The position numbers were made by a program, and so were the translations under genes. The notes below the pieces were generated by a model. That model saw nothing but the letters and a program-made list of their open reading frames with translations. It was not told where the DNA came from and made no database searches. A DNA stretch of 64,000 nucleotides from Rhodosorus marinus (taxonomy: Eukaryota; Rhodophyta; Stylonematophyceae; Stylonematales; Stylonemataceae), in contig JAMWBK010000008.1 of the NCBI GenBank assembly GCA_029953675.1, forward strand, positions 434,001 through 498,000, written 5' to 3'. Below are positions 43,331 through 53,590 of the stretch, piece by piece. How positions within the stretch are numbered: the stretch's first letter is position 1; the number at the start of each line of letters is the position of its first letter.

Positions 43331-44436
43331 CACTAGCTCTTTGAAGCAGGCTATCGCTCCTGGAACACGCTACCCCCATACACCCAACACAGCCCGGGCT
43401 TTTAACGCATCCCCCTCGACAATTAAAACCGTTCGGGCTCAGCGGCGTCTAATGTCCAAGACGAGGGTGTTTCCCGTCATCCTATTGAGCGGTCCTCTAT
43501 CAAGCGGAAGCGACTCGCGGCGAGGAATCGGAAAACTAGCGGACTCTGGGCAAGGGATGCTGGTCAAGAGCCAGTCGAATATCACCGCGGAGACCGTCGA
43601 GCAAGGCAGCGGGGATGCGAGAGCTCGCCAACGGGGCTTCTTGGCGGGGAAGGAGGTGAGCTGACTCATCGATACAGGCACAATCACAGAGGAGCGCGAA
43701 AAGGGTCATCATCGCCGACGTATCTGCGAGCCCATATTCGCTTTTTTCCCTTTCATATGCGAATACGTCGATGATCATGACCGTTTCAGTAGGTCCGTAT
43801 CGGACCGATTATCGGCTGGAGGCTTGTATTTATTTTCTATTCAGGCTCTATAAGCATATATCGGACGGGAGTCGTCAGTAAATGAACTATATTATTTCTC
43901 AATTCAGGTCCGATAAGATTTTTATCAGACCGTCTGATATATCGGACGGAGATAAAACCCGAATTTCATTCAAAAAAGGTGGCTGGAGTTTCATGTTAAC
44001 TGCTTGGAAATATCTCGGCGAAGCGTCTTACATCAATTTCCAAACGGCAAAGCAGAAGTGCTTGCAGACGCGCACATCTTAGTAGTGCCCAGGCAACACG
44101 CAACACGGAAGAAACGAGCAACAAAAAAAGTAGATGGGAATGTATCCATTTCCTGGACGAGGTCGGGGGGGTATAGTCAGTCCAAGCTCATAGATGCCTG
44201 AGTTTGTCGCCTACATGCGAAAACTCCGTGTGAAGGTGGGATCAATCGCGACCCCCCGACGCATTCAACTGTCGCATAAACCATCCCTCTAAAGTCGCCA
44301 CCAAGCCAGATCCATCGTTTGGAACCATCGACCCATTTCAAAGATCTTCACGTACGCCTGCAGTTGCAAACTAGCTGATCCGAAGCACTCAAAACTGGCT
44401 CTCGGAAAAGCCACCTAAAACCCCACCAAAGAATTA
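43331..44436. other. Intergenic DNA with a palindromic cluster
   Basis: Between about 43790 and 43955 the words TCCGTATCGGACCG, TATATCGGACGGGAG, GGTCCGATAAG and TATATCGGACGGAG recur in both orientations. This gives several small stems, as in a worn MITE-type element. Open minus frames at 43439-43780 may be upstream exons of the coiled-coil gene but cannot be joined with confidence. Confidence 0.4.
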
Positions 44437-44769
44437 CAAACTGGAGATGGGGTTTGCTGGCGCAATCGTTCTACGAAAGACGTTAAGATCTATACTGATT
44501 CATCATGGGCAGCTAGAACGGAGAAGACTTCAAGCGGAACACATTGCAAGGACCTCATGACTTCTGCAAAATGTATTCCGCTTCTGATGATGGAGTAGCA
44601 ATCGTTTTTTGCTTTTCAGGCTGTAGCAAATTACCATTGATCTATATAAGAACACAGCCACTCCCACTACCGAAGTCCTCGAAGTTGTAGCTGCCCATGA
44701 TGAATCAGTATAGACCCCAACGTCTTTCGCCGAACCCTTGCTCCCCCTCCCACCCATTCTCCAGTTTGT
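44437..44769. mobile_element. Ty1/copia RNase H fragment duplicated as an inverted repeat
   Basis: On the plus strand, STKDVKIYTDSSWAARTEKTSS matches the copia RNase H start (Y.DSDWA). The same segment lies inverted on the minus strand at about 44729-44688 (KDVGVYTDSSWAATTSRTS). It is followed by the RNase H end KTIATPSSEAEY in a shifted frame, the diagnostic copia motif. The two copies (about 44474-44515 and 44688-44729, 42 bp with about four mismatches) face each other. The outer ends also pair (ACAAACTGGAG / CTCCAGTTTGT). Stops and frameshifts show it is dead. Confidence 0.75.
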
Positions 44770-45304
44770 ATCAAAATAACAGCAAATGGATTGAACTGGA
44801 TGAGGCGTCCAGCATCAGATATAAAACTCGTGTACGAGTTTTACGTCATGAAAATAGCTCAAAGCGTTCAATTTCAGAAGCTCTCTAATTGTATATAAAC
44901 AGCTTTTCGATCGGGCTCATAGGTGCAGAGGTCTGGGTCAATGGAAGACCTATGGCAGTCACGAGTCACCAGCCACAAGTCCCCAGCCACAAGTCCCCAG
45001 CCAAACCCGCTCATCGCTTTCTGTTGGATGGTTCATCTGTTTTCCACCAATTTTTGTATGAGGCTGTTTGGGGACCAGTGGGTCAGGGGCGAGAACAGGG
45101 TCAGGGGCGAGAACAGGGTCAGGGGCGAGAACAGGGTCAAGGGTTTTTCGTTTTGGTAGTTAGTCTCTCTGTTGCTCTTCGAAAGGCAAAGTCTTTGAGG
45201 AAGGAACGGGTGTCCCTTTCTTGTGCTTCGTTTTGGAAAGGTGGCGGCTAGGAACGTGAGTTGAAAAACTAGGCGAGTTTGGGCTGGCGGATTCTCGAGG
45301 AAAG
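44770..45304 (+). other. 5' flank of the AMP deaminase gene with short tandem repeats
   Basis: A TATATAAA box lies at about 44892. CCAGCCACAAGTC is repeated near 44970-45000. Between about 45083 and 45140 an 18-bp unit (GGGTCAGGGGCGAGAACA) is present three times in direct array, 165-220 bp before the AMPD start. These may be leader or promoter repeats; no coding potential is supported. Confidence 0.5.
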
Positions 45305-48300
45305 ATGTCGATTGCCGGCCCCGCGCTTGACGAGGAAGAGCTTGTGAATGGAAGCCCCCCTGCTGAGTATTCGATTGAGGATATGAAGAGCCCTCAGGCA
45401 ATGATTCAGAAGTATAAGACGTATTCACATTTGGCAGCGATTGGCGAAGCGACTTTTGACAATGAAGATGGCCCAGGGTCGAAAATCTCAGCAGGCGGTG
45501 GTGTACCGACTGCGTCTGGCGAGGGCAACCTCAGCAAAAGATTCACAACAATGCACTTGATGGCTGCGCAGCTGCCCACGATGGACACCGACACCAGGCA
45601 GAAAGTAGCAACTTCGAAGCTTCTCAAGGTCAGAATTGATGAAGATTTTGAAAGTGGTGAGCTCCCTTTACAGAACGCCTGTGGTTTTAGAGCGGTAGAC
45701 TTGTGTCATTCACATGTCGCTCCCTCTTCTGGCCTTAAGGAGCTGAGCTGGAAGAACGGGCCCTTATACGTGAGGGCATCCAACTGCGTGAAAAGTGGCT
45801 GTTCCGCAGATCAGTACCAGAGCACGTCAACCATGCTCCGGCGAAGCAGTCCCGTTATACAACCTTCAGTGCTCCTCCGTACGAACCATTCTGCACGGAC
45901 CTGCCAGAACCCAGTGAGCACGTATGTCACTGGGACAATGGGGTCATGACGATCTACAACTCTAGCAAGGATCTGATGCATAGAAAACCCAGCGTTCAGG
46001 TTCGGCTACGGGATCCCGAAAGAGGAATATCGCACGGAGACGAAACCTGGAACTCACTTCTTGATGACCGTGGTTGTGTACACGCAGTTTATGAGCTGGA
46101 AGCTGTTCTCAAAGGACCTGGATCGACTCATGCAGATAATCAACACGCCAACAGTCCGGTCGTTTTGTCACACGAGATTGTTGCTACTCCTTGAGAGGTT
46201 CAAAATCCACCTGATTCTAAACGCTGGAAATGAGAGGCTTGAGCAGATTGCCGTGCCACATCGGGACTTTTACAACGTACGAAAGGTTGATACTCATGTT
46301 CACCATTCGAGTTGCATGAACCAGAAGCACCTTTTGAGGTTTATTAAGCACAAGCTAACCAACAAGCGAGATGAGGAAGTACTTCTGGACCAGTCCACAG
46401 GAAAGCCGTTGACACTCAGAGAGGTACACCTGCCTTGCAGCCCGAGGCAATCGCTTCCAGACTTCCATTTGTGAAAAATGACTTGCGCCCGAATCACCTC
46501 TTAACGACTGAGCTCGTGTTTGCCTACGGTGCTTTCCTCGCAATTTTGCTCAGGTCTTCGAAAAGCTCAATCTGAGTATCTATGACTTGTCCGTGGATAC
46601 ATTGGATGTACATGCGGATAGCACCACTTTCCATCGCTTCGATCGATTCAATCTCAAGTACAACCCGTAAGTTGATGCAAAGCTTTTTTTGCGTCGAAGG
46701 GTAATCTGGTAGATTCTTCGGCTTCGTTGCGCTGAACGGATTGTATCGTTTGGCACGCTCGGTTTCAGGATTGGAGATTCTCATCTGCGCGATATCTTCA
46801 TGAAGACCGACAACTACTTGAACGGCAAGTATCTCGCAGATATCACGAAGGAGGTGATGAGCGACCTTCAGGACACTAAATACCAAAATGCCGAGTATCG
46901 AATATCTGTCTACGGGAGGAAAGCTGACGAATGGGAAAGCCTGGGTCAGTGGTTTGTCCAGAACGAGATTTATAGCGACAACGTGAGGTGGCTGATACAG
47001 ATTCCCAGGCTGTTCCAGGCGTACAAGCGGGCTGGAATCCTAGAAAATTTTCAGCAGATGCTTGACAATGTAATCCAGCTGCCCTTATATCAGTATAAGA
47101 CGCTAGCTCGCGCGCGAAGGCTAAGCCATTCAGCTTTTGTCTTTCGCAAAAAACAGATTTTCACGCCCTTGTTCGCGGCTACTGTCGACCCTAGCTCGCA
47201 CCCTCAAGTCCACGCAATGCTGAAGCAGGGTACGGTTTCTAGTATGCGTACGGAGAAACTTCGTTTGCGGTCTTCCTAACACTCAACCTATTTATTTGTT
47301 CGATCAGTTGTTGGATTCGATTCCGTGGACGATGAGAGTATCCCTCAGCCACGCGTGGACTTTTCACAGTTTGGGCCTCCCGTTGAGTGGACACAGGAAG
47401 AAAACCCTCCCTATGCTTACTACTCCTTCTACATTAGTGCTAACCTATGCGTTTTGAACAAGTACGTCTTCACCCGGAACTCGGTTCTTTTCCCGATAGT
47501 GCGAACTTTTCTCGAGTCTATGGCTCTGACACCTTTTTTCTTGCAGGTTGCGCGAGAAGAGAGGCTTCAACTGCTTCGAATATCGGCCTCACGCTGGCGA
47601 GGCAGGGGAAATTGAACATTTGGCTGTGACCTTCCTGCTTGCCCACGGGATTAACCATGGTCTTAATTTGCGCAAGTCCCCCGTGTTGCAGTACCTGTAC
47701 TACCTCACGCAGATAGGAATCGCGATGAGCCCGTTGAGCAACAACCATCTTTTCCTGGAGTACGCGAACGGATTTTGCATTGCATAGCTGCTCGCTGCTC
47801 TCCGGACTGAGTTTGTTTTCTCCTTTACTTTCACGTAGATACCCTAGAAACCCGCTACCGACCTACTTCATGCGCGGCCTGAACGTTTCGCTCTCGACGG
47901 ATGATCCGCTCCAGTTCCACTTCACAAGGGAGCCGCTGATTGAAGAATACAGTGTGGCTACGCAGGTAGGACGCCAGGTAGAGAACCTCCCACAACAAAA
48001 CTATACTATGGAAAATAACCAGCAAATGGCTTCCTCCAGGTTTGGAAGCTGTCTGCGGTGGATATCTGCGAGCTTGCTCGAAACTCTGTGCTGCAGAGTG
48101 GGTTTGAGCCGTGTATAAAGTCCAACTGGATTGGTGATTATTGGTAAGGCCAAGGGATGCTCAATGGCAACGCAGCGGGTCATCGACTTCAATCATCTAT
48201 CTCGCTGCCTGTTTAATGTCAATTTTCCCCCATACGCAATCTTAGGAAAAGCCCTTCGCCGGAAGGTAACGACATAAGCAAAACAAACGTTCCAGACGTT

Positions 48301-48465
48301 CGCCTTCAATATCGGTCAAGCACTTTGGAACATGAGCTTAACGTAGTCTACAGTGGGAAGATTCCTTGCGACCTGAGGACGCTTCCATTCTACAACCACA
48401 GAAATTATCCATCCGAAAAGTCCTCCTTGAGGAGGTCAGATTCTGACTCAGAGATCTCCACTTGA
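45305..48465 (+). CDS. AMPD: AMP deaminase, 11 exons
   Basis: Exons 45305-45656, 45740-45999, 46088-46423, 46554-46666, 46769-47069, 47157-47229, 47308-47461, 47547-47759, 47839-47965, 48040-48143 and 48246-48465 join in phase to 750 residues. The enzyme deaminates AMP to IMP in the purine nucleotide cycle. Metal-binding HxH is in [20 protein letters not shown]. Further conserved stretches are [39 protein letters not shown] and the signature [17 protein letters not shown], with C-terminal [16 protein letters not shown]. Introns are 74-130 nt. The variable N-terminal ~100 residues carry no transmembrane segment. The protein ends in a Ser/Asp-rich tail ([11 protein letters not shown]). It converges with TRM6. 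Confidence 0.95.
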
Positions 48466-48825
48466 CGAGTGCGTATCCCAGAGTCTGTTAATATTTGTGC
48501 AGATTTTGATTTTGTGTAAACCCTGGAGCACTTTCTTATGTTTAGACAATAGGATCCAGTCCTATGGCAAGCTAGGACGGTGTTGAATAGCACAACACCT
48601 GCCCCGCTTTCCTGACCATGCGCAACAAATGTACAAGCCAAAAGCAGATTAACAGGCTCCAGGTTCTCGTCTGCCCGCAAATTGTTGTGGCATCTTCACA
48701 TCAAGGTCAGGTATTCGCTAACGCCTTTCTTCAGGAGGGTCCACGTCATTACTAGAAACCCCATTTGTTCTTTCACGGACAGAGCTGTAGGTGATCAAGT
48801 TGACAAACGTATGCTGTCATCAGCA
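48466..48825. other. 3' region between the convergent AMPD and TRM6 genes
   Basis: 360 bp without exon or repeat. Confidence 0.5.
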
Positions 48826-50597
48826 TTACTTGTTATGAGGATCGATACGAATACCAGAGAGCACGTATCCGCCAGTTGATCCAAAGTTATCTCTCATAAG
48901 TGGATGGGTTCGTCCTGGCAGTACCTACGACGAGAGCACGTCGACATGCTCTTCAGGAAAATTAGTTTCGAGGATAACAACTCAATCGATGGCATCACTA
49001 GTCTATAGTGTATATAGCCACTTCGTTTGAGCCGAACAAACCTGATGGTGCAGGATAGAGACTTCTGAAAGTTGAACTCTGGACGCTGTGTTGGTTTGTG
49101 AGAGCGCGTACTGGATCTCAGTTAATGGCTGCAGGAATGGATTATATATGGCGAAGCTTGCAGAGGGGCGGAGCAGCGGAAGCAGTCTGGACAGATTCTC
49201 TAAGGAGTTTTCTCTGCTGGCGATCAGCAATGAGTCTGATCCATCCTTCAACCACCTCTTAAGCGCGGCGTTCTTCGGCCTTTTGTTTCGAAGCTCTAGT
49301 CTCCGTCTCTTTCTCCCTTGAAGACCCTCAGCAGACAATTCTTCGTCTGGGGGAAGACCTAGTCATTGGAAGGATCCTCGATGTTTCAGCGACAAGAAGA
49401 GGCGAAAAGTCAGGACGTTGATACTCCTCCATACCATCATCGACCTCCTTCTCCCCGCTCTCGGTATTATAGTAAGTAAGCGGCTCGTCGTCATCAGCCT
49501 CTACCTGATCAATACGATCAAGAAACCTAAAAGGCACGTGTATCATCGATCTATTCTCCGCCTCGGAGAAGTTGAACCATCTCGTCACGTCTACTCCAGC
49601 TGGACATCTCCCGGGGAAAAAGTTTAAGATCCTTCCGAATCCACCAAGTCGCTCAGCCGTCGCACTAAGAATCAATCCGTTGCAGTTGTCTACCACCATT
49701 ACCTGGTGAGGAGGACACAAGTCATTTTCTCAGAAATAGAAGTCGGCAATGGCGATGTTTTCAAATATAGACACAATGCTAATGCTTCAGAGGGAGTATA
49801 TTGACAACCAAATCAGAACAGAAGCTATGACTTTGTCTGATCCTTAAGCTCTGATCCAAGGGTCTGGAGACGTGCTGAAATCCCAGGGTTCGCGTTGCCT
49901 TCGAAGGTGCAACAGCCGGCAGGTCGGGGCCAAGCTCTGATCGATTAACTGGAGATGCTTGTCTGATGGCGTGCAGGAGGGTCTTTACCTGAGTACAAGC
50001 TCTGATATCTGCATAGTTCAACATGAGGCTCAGAACGTCACATCGAATGTGCATAATTTTTTCTGGGCTTTTTAGGAAGTATGCATGACAGACTGTCCTC
50101 GCGGTAGGTTTCTTTGCTTTGACGCGAAAGCGGTACCGTTTGTTCTTCCTCTGCAGGTATTTTTGTTTCGCAAACTTTGTCTTTGTATCGAAGGCCGTAT
50201 TGCCTTGGGCAAGCTTCTGAACCAATTCCTCCGGCTTTGAACCAGAAGCCTTGAGGTCCTCGATCTGTTCATGGGTAAGCAGCTGACCGCGCCCAGGTTC
50301 ACCGTTCGAGTTCGTCCCACCGTTCTCAGCAACGAGCTCACTTTCCAGTTCATTCATCGCTGCCTCGGTCGGGGATTCCTCACAGGCAACCAGCTCACGA
50401 CCATCAATCTCAAACATACCGCCCCATGGCGTTCCAACCAAAGCTCCAAGGTTCACTTTTCGACCTTTCCTTCCTATTCTCGCTTGTTCACCAGACAGAG
50501 CTTTACCCAGGCACCAGTTTCCATCTGAGGAAGCCAGAACAACATACTCGCCTTTTCCGATCTTCGAAACTTCCTTCTTAACCAGGCCAAAATCCAT
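48826..50597 (-). CDS. TRM6: tRNA (adenine-58-N1) methyltransferase non-catalytic subunit TRM6, four exons
   Basis: Exons 50597-49989, 49702-49435, 49346-49042 and 48924-48826 give 426 residues. TRM6 (Gcd10) pairs with TRM61 to make m1A58 in the T-loop of tRNAs, including initiator tRNA-Met. Signature stretches: LLTHEQIEDLKASG, KFAKQKYLQRKNKRYRF, KPTARTVCHAYFLKSPEKI, a worn methyltransferase loop VMVVDNCNGLILSATAERLGG, and the C-terminal TRM6 end VLPGRTHPLMRDNFGSTGGY followed by VLSGIRIDPHNK. The SAM-binding glycines are changed, as expected for the non-catalytic partner. The first exon reads continuously through the N-terminal domain. Exon 3 was placed by phase and by the acidic loop that TRM6 proteins carry. 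No TRM61 gene is in the window. Confidence 0.9.
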
Positions 50598-51609
50598 GCT
50601 TCCCCAGTCTAAGCTCTCAGCAGCAATCCATTCCCGTCCTATGCCGAGTTCCTGATCATGGCGGTTGACTCTCGTCGCGCTAACCTCCTGACTCTCGCCT
50701 TCACCGACGCATCAGGCCTCACCTCATCCCTCCACTCCTAGCTCACAATTATCAAGCTCTGAGCAAACTTGATCACTGGCGACGGTGATCGGTCTGTAGT
50801 TACCGAGGCGATATCCTCATACTGGGTGTCGTGCTCGTCGCCATGCAGACGAAGGTGCATCTCGAAGTTGATTTTGAGATCTGCGCCTGTGTAGGATGGC
50901 TCGTGCTCATTCAAAGGAGCCGAACTGCTGTCGGCGGTTGCCCCGCCATATCAGAGACATCTGCGGTAAGGCCCAATCCTCTTGCTTGGAAACGGTTCGA
51001 AACGATCTGGGAGATGGGCCATAGCCAGGGATTGAGTAAACGCGACTGAGAAACGGAAGTCGGACAAGATCCGAAAGGATGAGTTGAATCGGTTGGACTC
51101 CTGACGAGACTATGCTCGCAGTCGATCCGTTGGAGGATTGCTCCACGATCCACACTGCCAGAGGGCATAACTCGGGACGACCATGACATCCAGCATCGAA
51201 TAGAGAATCACACGAGCGAATACAACCAGACTGACCGCAAGGTACGGTAAACGAATACGACTGCTCAGCGCATTCCAAAAGCTACAAGCTTTTGATCTAT
51301 GTACAGAGATGTCTCTACAGACGGTTTGTGATCCTCTTCCTGGTCTCTACCCAGCAAGCTAGTGACGAACAGCACTGTTCTGACATGAAACCACAAGCCG
51401 GAGCCCTTTCTCGGTCGGTTTTGGGCCCACGCGCGGTATTCTCCTTTTCCAACCAGAGCCTGTCAAGAAGTCCCTGCCGCCGTCGTGGTGTTCACATAGC
51501 TCGACTGAAAGTGAGGATCGACGTGCTATCCATTCCGCGGTTTCTGACAGTCTGATTGTGAGAAGTTGGGTTGTTCTTTTAGTTCCTTTTCTGTCTTTTC
51601 TTGAAGAGA
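50598..51609. other. Intergenic DNA
   Basis: About 1 kb. Minus frames of 92-123 codons at 50907-51278 overlap each other and match nothing recognisable. No repeat was seen. Confidence 0.4.
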
Positions 51610-52686
51610 TTAAACATCCACCTCCTTGAGGAAGACGGGCCTGTTCTCTGCTGCTGATAGTTTGCATGCCATAGCAGCCAAGATTGGCGCACGCCCATCG
51701 TAACCGCCGACAGATGGTTCCTTCTGATTCACGATCATGTCGACAAACTCGGTCATGATATCTCTGTATCCCTCGGTGTATCGGTCCATGAAGAAGGAGA
51801 AGGGAAGTCCAGAAGTAATTCCTTCGCCGTTGCTCAGGACAACTTCACTCGGGCCCCTGTTGTTCCCAGTGAGCGTTCCTTTGGATCCGAACACCTCGAT
51901 TCGCTGATCGTATCCAAAAGCGCACGAGCGGCTGTTCTCAATTGTTCCAAAGCTTCCATTTTTCATTCGCAGCATGGTAACTACTGAATCAAAGTCCTCT
52001 GCCTCGGCGGCCTCCGGGTCGAAAGCCTTACCAGTCACAAACACTTCATCGATCTCGCTCTGACTGACAAATCTCGCCATGTCAAAGTCGTGGGAGATCA
52101 TGTCCAAGAAGATTCCTCCAGACTTCTTCAAGTACTCTGCCGGTGGAGGCGCGGGATCTCTCGACGTGATATGGAACATTCTAACGTCTCCAATAGCGCC
52201 GTTGACGATCTCCTGCTTCACCTTCCTGAAGTTCGGGTCGAACCTGCGCTGGAATCCAGTGAGCAGACGGACGCCCTTGTCCTCAACCACCTTGAGGCAC
52301 TTGTCGATCACTTCCAGGTCGTTCGAGATCGGCTTCTCGCAAAAGATGTCCTTTCCGGCTTCTGCACTCGCGATGATCTGCTCAGCATGGTACGGAGTGG
52401 GAGATCCAATCACCACTCCTTGAACGCGAGGGTCGTTAACGAGGTCCTTGTAGTCCGCAACGAAATCAGCCCCGAAGGACTTTGCTACCGGCTCAGCAAA
52501 GTCCACTATCGGATCCGCCATCACCACCAACTTAGCATCCATAGAAGCGGCAAGCGTCTTAGCATGAACCTGTCCGATCCTTCCACATCCAATAACCCCA
52601 ATCCCAACCGGCTCAGCGCTCATCCGAATAGCCCGACGGGCTCCCGGCTTACCACCAAATCCGCCCGATAGAACGAAACAAACCAT
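51610..52686 (-). CDS. Inositol 2-dehydrogenase-like oxidoreductase (Gfo/Idh/MocA), single exon
   Basis: An NAD(P)-dependent dehydrogenase of about 337-358 residues. A Rossmann fold starts with IGVIGCGRIGQVHAKT; EKPISND is the conserved EKP cofactor/active-site turn; GFQRRFDPNF and IFLDMISHDFDMARF carry the substrate-site Asp/His pair seen in myo-inositol dehydrogenases (IolG type). It probably oxidises myo-inositol or a related cyclitol at C2. Start choice: ATG 52686 (MVCFVLSGGFGG...) adds 21 residues before the internal MSAEPVGIGV at 52623. The shorter form matches bacterial relatives better, and the longer could carry a weak targeting peptide. Without introns among intron-rich neighbours and with strong bacterial likeness, it may have been acquired from bacteria. 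The substrate is inferred. Confidence 0.88.
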   Translation of the reverse strand: MVCFVLSGGFGGKPGARRAIRMSAEPVGIGVIGCGRIGQVHAKTLAASMDAKLVVMADPIVDFAEPVAKSFGADFVADYKDLVNDPRVQGVVIGSPTPYHAEQIIASAEAGKDIFCEKPISNDLEVIDKCLKVVEDKGVRLLTGFQRRFDPNFRKVKQEIVNGAIGDVRMFHITSRDPAPPPAEYLKKSGGIFLDMISHDFDMARFVSQSEIDEVFVTGKAFDPEAAEAEDFDSVVTMLRMKNGSFGTIENSRSCAFGYDQRIEVFGSKGTLTGNNRGPSEVVLSNGEGITSGLPFSFFMDRYTEGYRDIMTEFVDMIVNQKEPSVGGYDGRAPILAAMACKLSAAENRPVFLKEVDV

Positions 52687-53338
52687 ATTCTCGGTTTTGC
52701 CTTTACTTAACAACTTTGCTATCTCCCTTTCCAAAGATCTAAGATCCCAATTCAATCCTCTAAACTCACAAAAACCCCAAAACTCTACGTCTGGCTCCTC
52801 TCCATCCCCTCAATTCCACCCGCATTCCAACCAATGTCCTTAATAACTTTCCGTCAACGGATCCGCTTGCGACGTCGATATTTATCTAGATAATAAATTT
52901 CATCTCTACCCTCATAATTTATATATTTGAACAATAATATAGTCCTATCTATATTATTTTAAGATATTTCATTGCATAATAAAATTACTATTTAGCCAAT
53001 TATTAGAACCTAAACGTGATAAGAAAGTTTTAGACTCTCTGGTTGGACGATCGATCAGGTGCGATATAAGGCTCTTCTGGATAATCATTGGATAATCCTA
53101 TGATAGTTGGCCAATTGAAGGTGCTTGCTGACAGTAGAGCGGAGACTTTGGAATAATCATTGGATATATATTTAACAGTTTTTGTGAAATAAAATTTTAT
53201 ATTCAGGTAATATTATTAGGTTAGATAAGGTTCATTGGATGGGCATAGATATACTGTAATCCAATGAAACTGTCTGATTTGATCGCTCTCCTGATGACGC
53301 CGAGTTGGCCGGACGGGTTGGGTACGCATAGGAGGTAG
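52687..53338. other. AT-rich intergenic DNA
   Basis: The 5' flank of the dehydrogenase gene. The phrase GATAATCATTGGAT(A) occurs twice at about 53078 and 53154. No exon was seen. Confidence 0.4.
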
Positions 53339-53548
53339 CGAACCACTCCACGGAGATCAATCCCGCTGCCTAGTGCATCCCATTCTCCATCAAAAGAATT
53401 CCACAGTGACAGGGCGAATCCATAGGAGCGCAGGTTGCGTTCGCATATGGGATACGAACCACTCCACGGAGGAGTCAATCCCGCTGCCTTGTACTGCCCA
53501 TTCTCCGTCTAAAGAATTCCACAGTGGCAGCGCGAATCCATAGGAGGG
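53339..53548. repeat. 117-bp tandem duplication
   Basis: Two ~90-bp blocks, at about 53339-53428 and 53456-53546, share CGAACCACTCCACGGAG, TCAATCCCGCTGCCT, AAGAATTCCACAGTG and GCGAATCCATAGGAG in the same order. They begin 117 bp apart. The second ends about 45 bp downstream of the HAUS5 stop codon, so the repeat may lie in its 3' untranslated region. Confidence 0.8.
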
Positions 53549-53590
53549 AAAGTGACGAGCAGACCTGGAGCAGGGGTTGTTTTTTCATCG

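Noticed and set aside
45083-45140. CRISPR-like array
   Set aside because: The units are contiguous with no spacers and the genome is eukaryotic; it is a minisatellite.
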